Positions 62,841 through 64,000 of a DNA stretch of 64,000 nucleotides are shown here, piece by piece. This stretch comes from Patiriisocius marinus (GTDB lineage: Bacteria; Bacteroidota; Bacteroidia; Flavobacteriales; Flavobacteriaceae). The notes below the pieces were generated by a model. That model saw only the letters and a list, made by a program, of their open reading frames with translations, did not search any database and had not been told where the DNA came from. The position numbers and the translations under genes are program-made. The stretch spans positions 558,001 to 622,000 of the forward strand of contig NZ_BKCG01000001.1 in NCBI RefSeq assembly GCF_008974325.1, read 5' to 3'. Positions within the stretch are counted from its first letter, which is position 1. Each line of letters begins with the position of its first letter.

Positions 62841-64000
62841 CTACAAATCCCTACTTTTTAAACAGCGCCCTCTAGGCTCATCTGCTTCAAAGAGTACAGC
62901 TTCAGAATGCAGAAACCTTGCGGCAGCAGCTGAATCCTTTACCTTGGGCGTACTTCGCTTTAACATTTCAGCTTCAAAATCGTTTAACACATATTTTCTA
63001 ATACCAACTTCTCTCCATTGAGATGAAGGCTTGCATCCGCTTGTAATGCCGCGAGCCAAGGCTAATGCATCTAATAACGCTTGGTTTGCTCCCTGACCTT
63101 TAAAAGGGCTCATAGGGTGGGCCGCATCACCTATTAGTGTTATTTGCTCTTCGTTTTGTAATAAAGCTGGTGTTAAAATTTCACGATCATAAACGGGGTA
63201 TCCCGAAATTTGACTTTCTAAAGTTGCTGCTATTATTTGTGGAATAGGACTATGCCATTGAGTTCTTTGAGTTGCTTCCTCCTTAATTGATTTAACTCCT
63301 TTTTTATTTAAAGAAATCGCTTCATCTTCAGAAAAAGGAAAGCTAAGTTGCCACATAATAGCATCATTTGTAAAAGGCATCATATAAATTCGCTCATGAC
63401 CATTTGCTGTTTGAAATACTGTAGCCGAATCTAACAGAGAATCATCATTATCATCAATATCAGCTAAAGGGCAAATCCCTAAAATTACCATACACCCTAA
63501 GTAATGTAAAGGGCTTATATTTTCGCCAATGACCAATTTTCGTAGTGTACTTCTAATTCCATCTGCTCCAACTACAAGATCTGCTTTTTCTATCATTAGC
63601 TCGCCATTTACTTCAAAATCTAAGCTAATTTTACCGTTTTCAGATTTCTTATAACTTAATAGTTGATGTCCCCACTGTACTTTTTCAATTCCTCCTAGCT
63701 GCTCTAATAAAGCCAATCTAAGGGATTGTCGAGCAATGTGCACATTTGTGTTTTTAGGTGATTTTTCAGCATCAGATGCCATCCACTTTCTCATTCCCCA
63801 TTCGCCAATTACTTTTCCTTCAGTAGTATGAACTATATGTCGTGTTGAAACTACACCTTCTTTCAATGAAAAAATACCGAAACCATCAATTGCCTTACTT
63901 GCTTGTTGCAAGGTTAGTCCGTATCCTTGAGAGCGAGCATCAAAGGTAGTATCACGTTCATAAAGTGTAAATGGTATTCCACGATGCAAACACGCAACTG
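62841..64000 (-). CDS. FAD-dependent monooxygenase, N-terminus beyond the window (partial)
   Basis: About 386 residues of a group A flavoprotein monooxygenase. The frame stays open through the window edge: the codons before the possible TTG at 63989 read Val-Ala-Cys-Leu, continuing into HRGIPFTLYERD, so the GxGxxG strand lies outside. Visible motifs are the DG motif LVVGADGIRSTL and the FAD/active-site GDAAHPMSPFKGQGANQALLDAL. It resembles PHBH/UbiH/kynurenine-hydroxylase-type enzymes, including resistance hydroxylases, but substrate cannot be read. Confidence 0.9.
   Translation of the reverse strand, partial: VACLHRGIPFTLYERDTTFDARSQGYGLTLQQASKAIDGFGIFSLKEGVVSTRHIVHTTEGKVIGEWGMRKWMASDAEKSPKNTNVHIARQSLRLALLEQLGGIEKVQWGHQLLSYKKSENGKISLDFEVNGELMIEKADLVVGADGIRSTLRKLVIGENISPLHYLGCMVILGICPLADIDDNDDSLLDSATVFQTANGHERIYMMPFTNDAIMWQLSFPFSEDEAISLNKKGVKSIKEEATQRTQWHSPIPQIIAATLESQISGYPVYDREILTPALLQNEEQITLIGDAAHPMSPFKGQGANQALLDALALARGITSGCKPSSQWREVGIRKYVLNDFEAEMLKRSTPKVKDSAAAARFLHSEAVLFEADEPRGRCLKSRDL

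Noticed and set aside
62841-64000. Tetracycline-inactivating TetX
   Set aside because: It shares the flavoprotein monooxygenase fold, but the visible sequence has no specific match I can recall to TetX.
1-64000. CRISPR array, insertion sequence or prophage
   Set aside because: I found no spaced short repeats, transposase, integrase or phage gene, and no terminal inverted repeats around any gene group.

Overview
The window is chromosomal DNA from a member of the Flavobacteriaceae (Bacteroidota), most likely marine or free-living. The evidence is AT-rich DNA, several TonB-dependent receptors (some with a carboxypeptidase-like N-terminal domain), type IX secretion sorting domains, lipoproteins with Cys followed by acidic residues, an aerobic class I ribonucleotide reductase with the ATP-cone on the small subunit, and Bacteroidota-type promoters (TAnnTTTG at -7, TTTG or TTG near -33) upstream of many genes. 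I see no phage, transposon, plasmid gene or CRISPR array. Both edges cut a gene: a TolC-type protein at the left and an FAD monooxygenase at the right.

Layout. 1-4928: tripartite RND efflux operon (TolC end, adaptor lipoprotein, RND pump). 5058-7772: TonB-dependent receptor on the minus strand. 7989-12166: aspS, a ClC-CBS chloride channel, a small membrane protein and a cold-shock protein. 12279-18685: tadA, dxs, a T9SS-secreted M36 metalloprotease and a dNTPase. 18760-28021: a probable phosphate-starvation island. 28091-29996: chrA-type transporter and a DUF6503-like protein. 30597-33663: nrdB-nrdA. 33861-40100: DUF3109, MarC, S41 protease, dCMP deaminase, a T9SS cargo protein and an LCAT-like hydrolase. 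39747-50058: eight minus-strand genes forming a haem/iron uptake operon. 50302-50386: tRNA-Leu(CAA). 50597-62196: mostly housekeeping (prs, rplY, pth, ribF, serS, rsmA, mgtE) with several lineage-specific membrane or lipoprotein genes. 62237-64000: a small membrane protein and the FAD monooxygenase.

The most interesting region is 18760-28021. A TonB-dependent receptor with a duplicated beta-helix lipoprotein, a phosphate-porin-like protein and a PiT-type phosphate transporter fused to a PhoU-like domain each have, just upstream, direct repeats of an NTAACA-like word at exact 11-base spacing. In all three the start of the last repeat lies exactly 30 bases before the TTTG of the promoter. A fourth array lies beside the promoter of a small MORN-type secreted protein. 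This fits a PhoB-type regulon and assigns the otherwise unidentified receptor/lipoprotein pair to phosphorus acquisition; its substrate is unknown.

The haem operon combines a HmuR-like receptor, a lipid-anchored HmuY-like protein, a second HmuY-like protein with a T9SS sorting domain, three accessory proteins and a membrane flavodoxin-type reductase. A scheme of surface capture, receptor transport and reductive iron release would fit, but this is inference. A separate genome-scale signal is the 9-mer CTTCGGAAA / TTTCCGAAG, which I found at least 12 times across the window.
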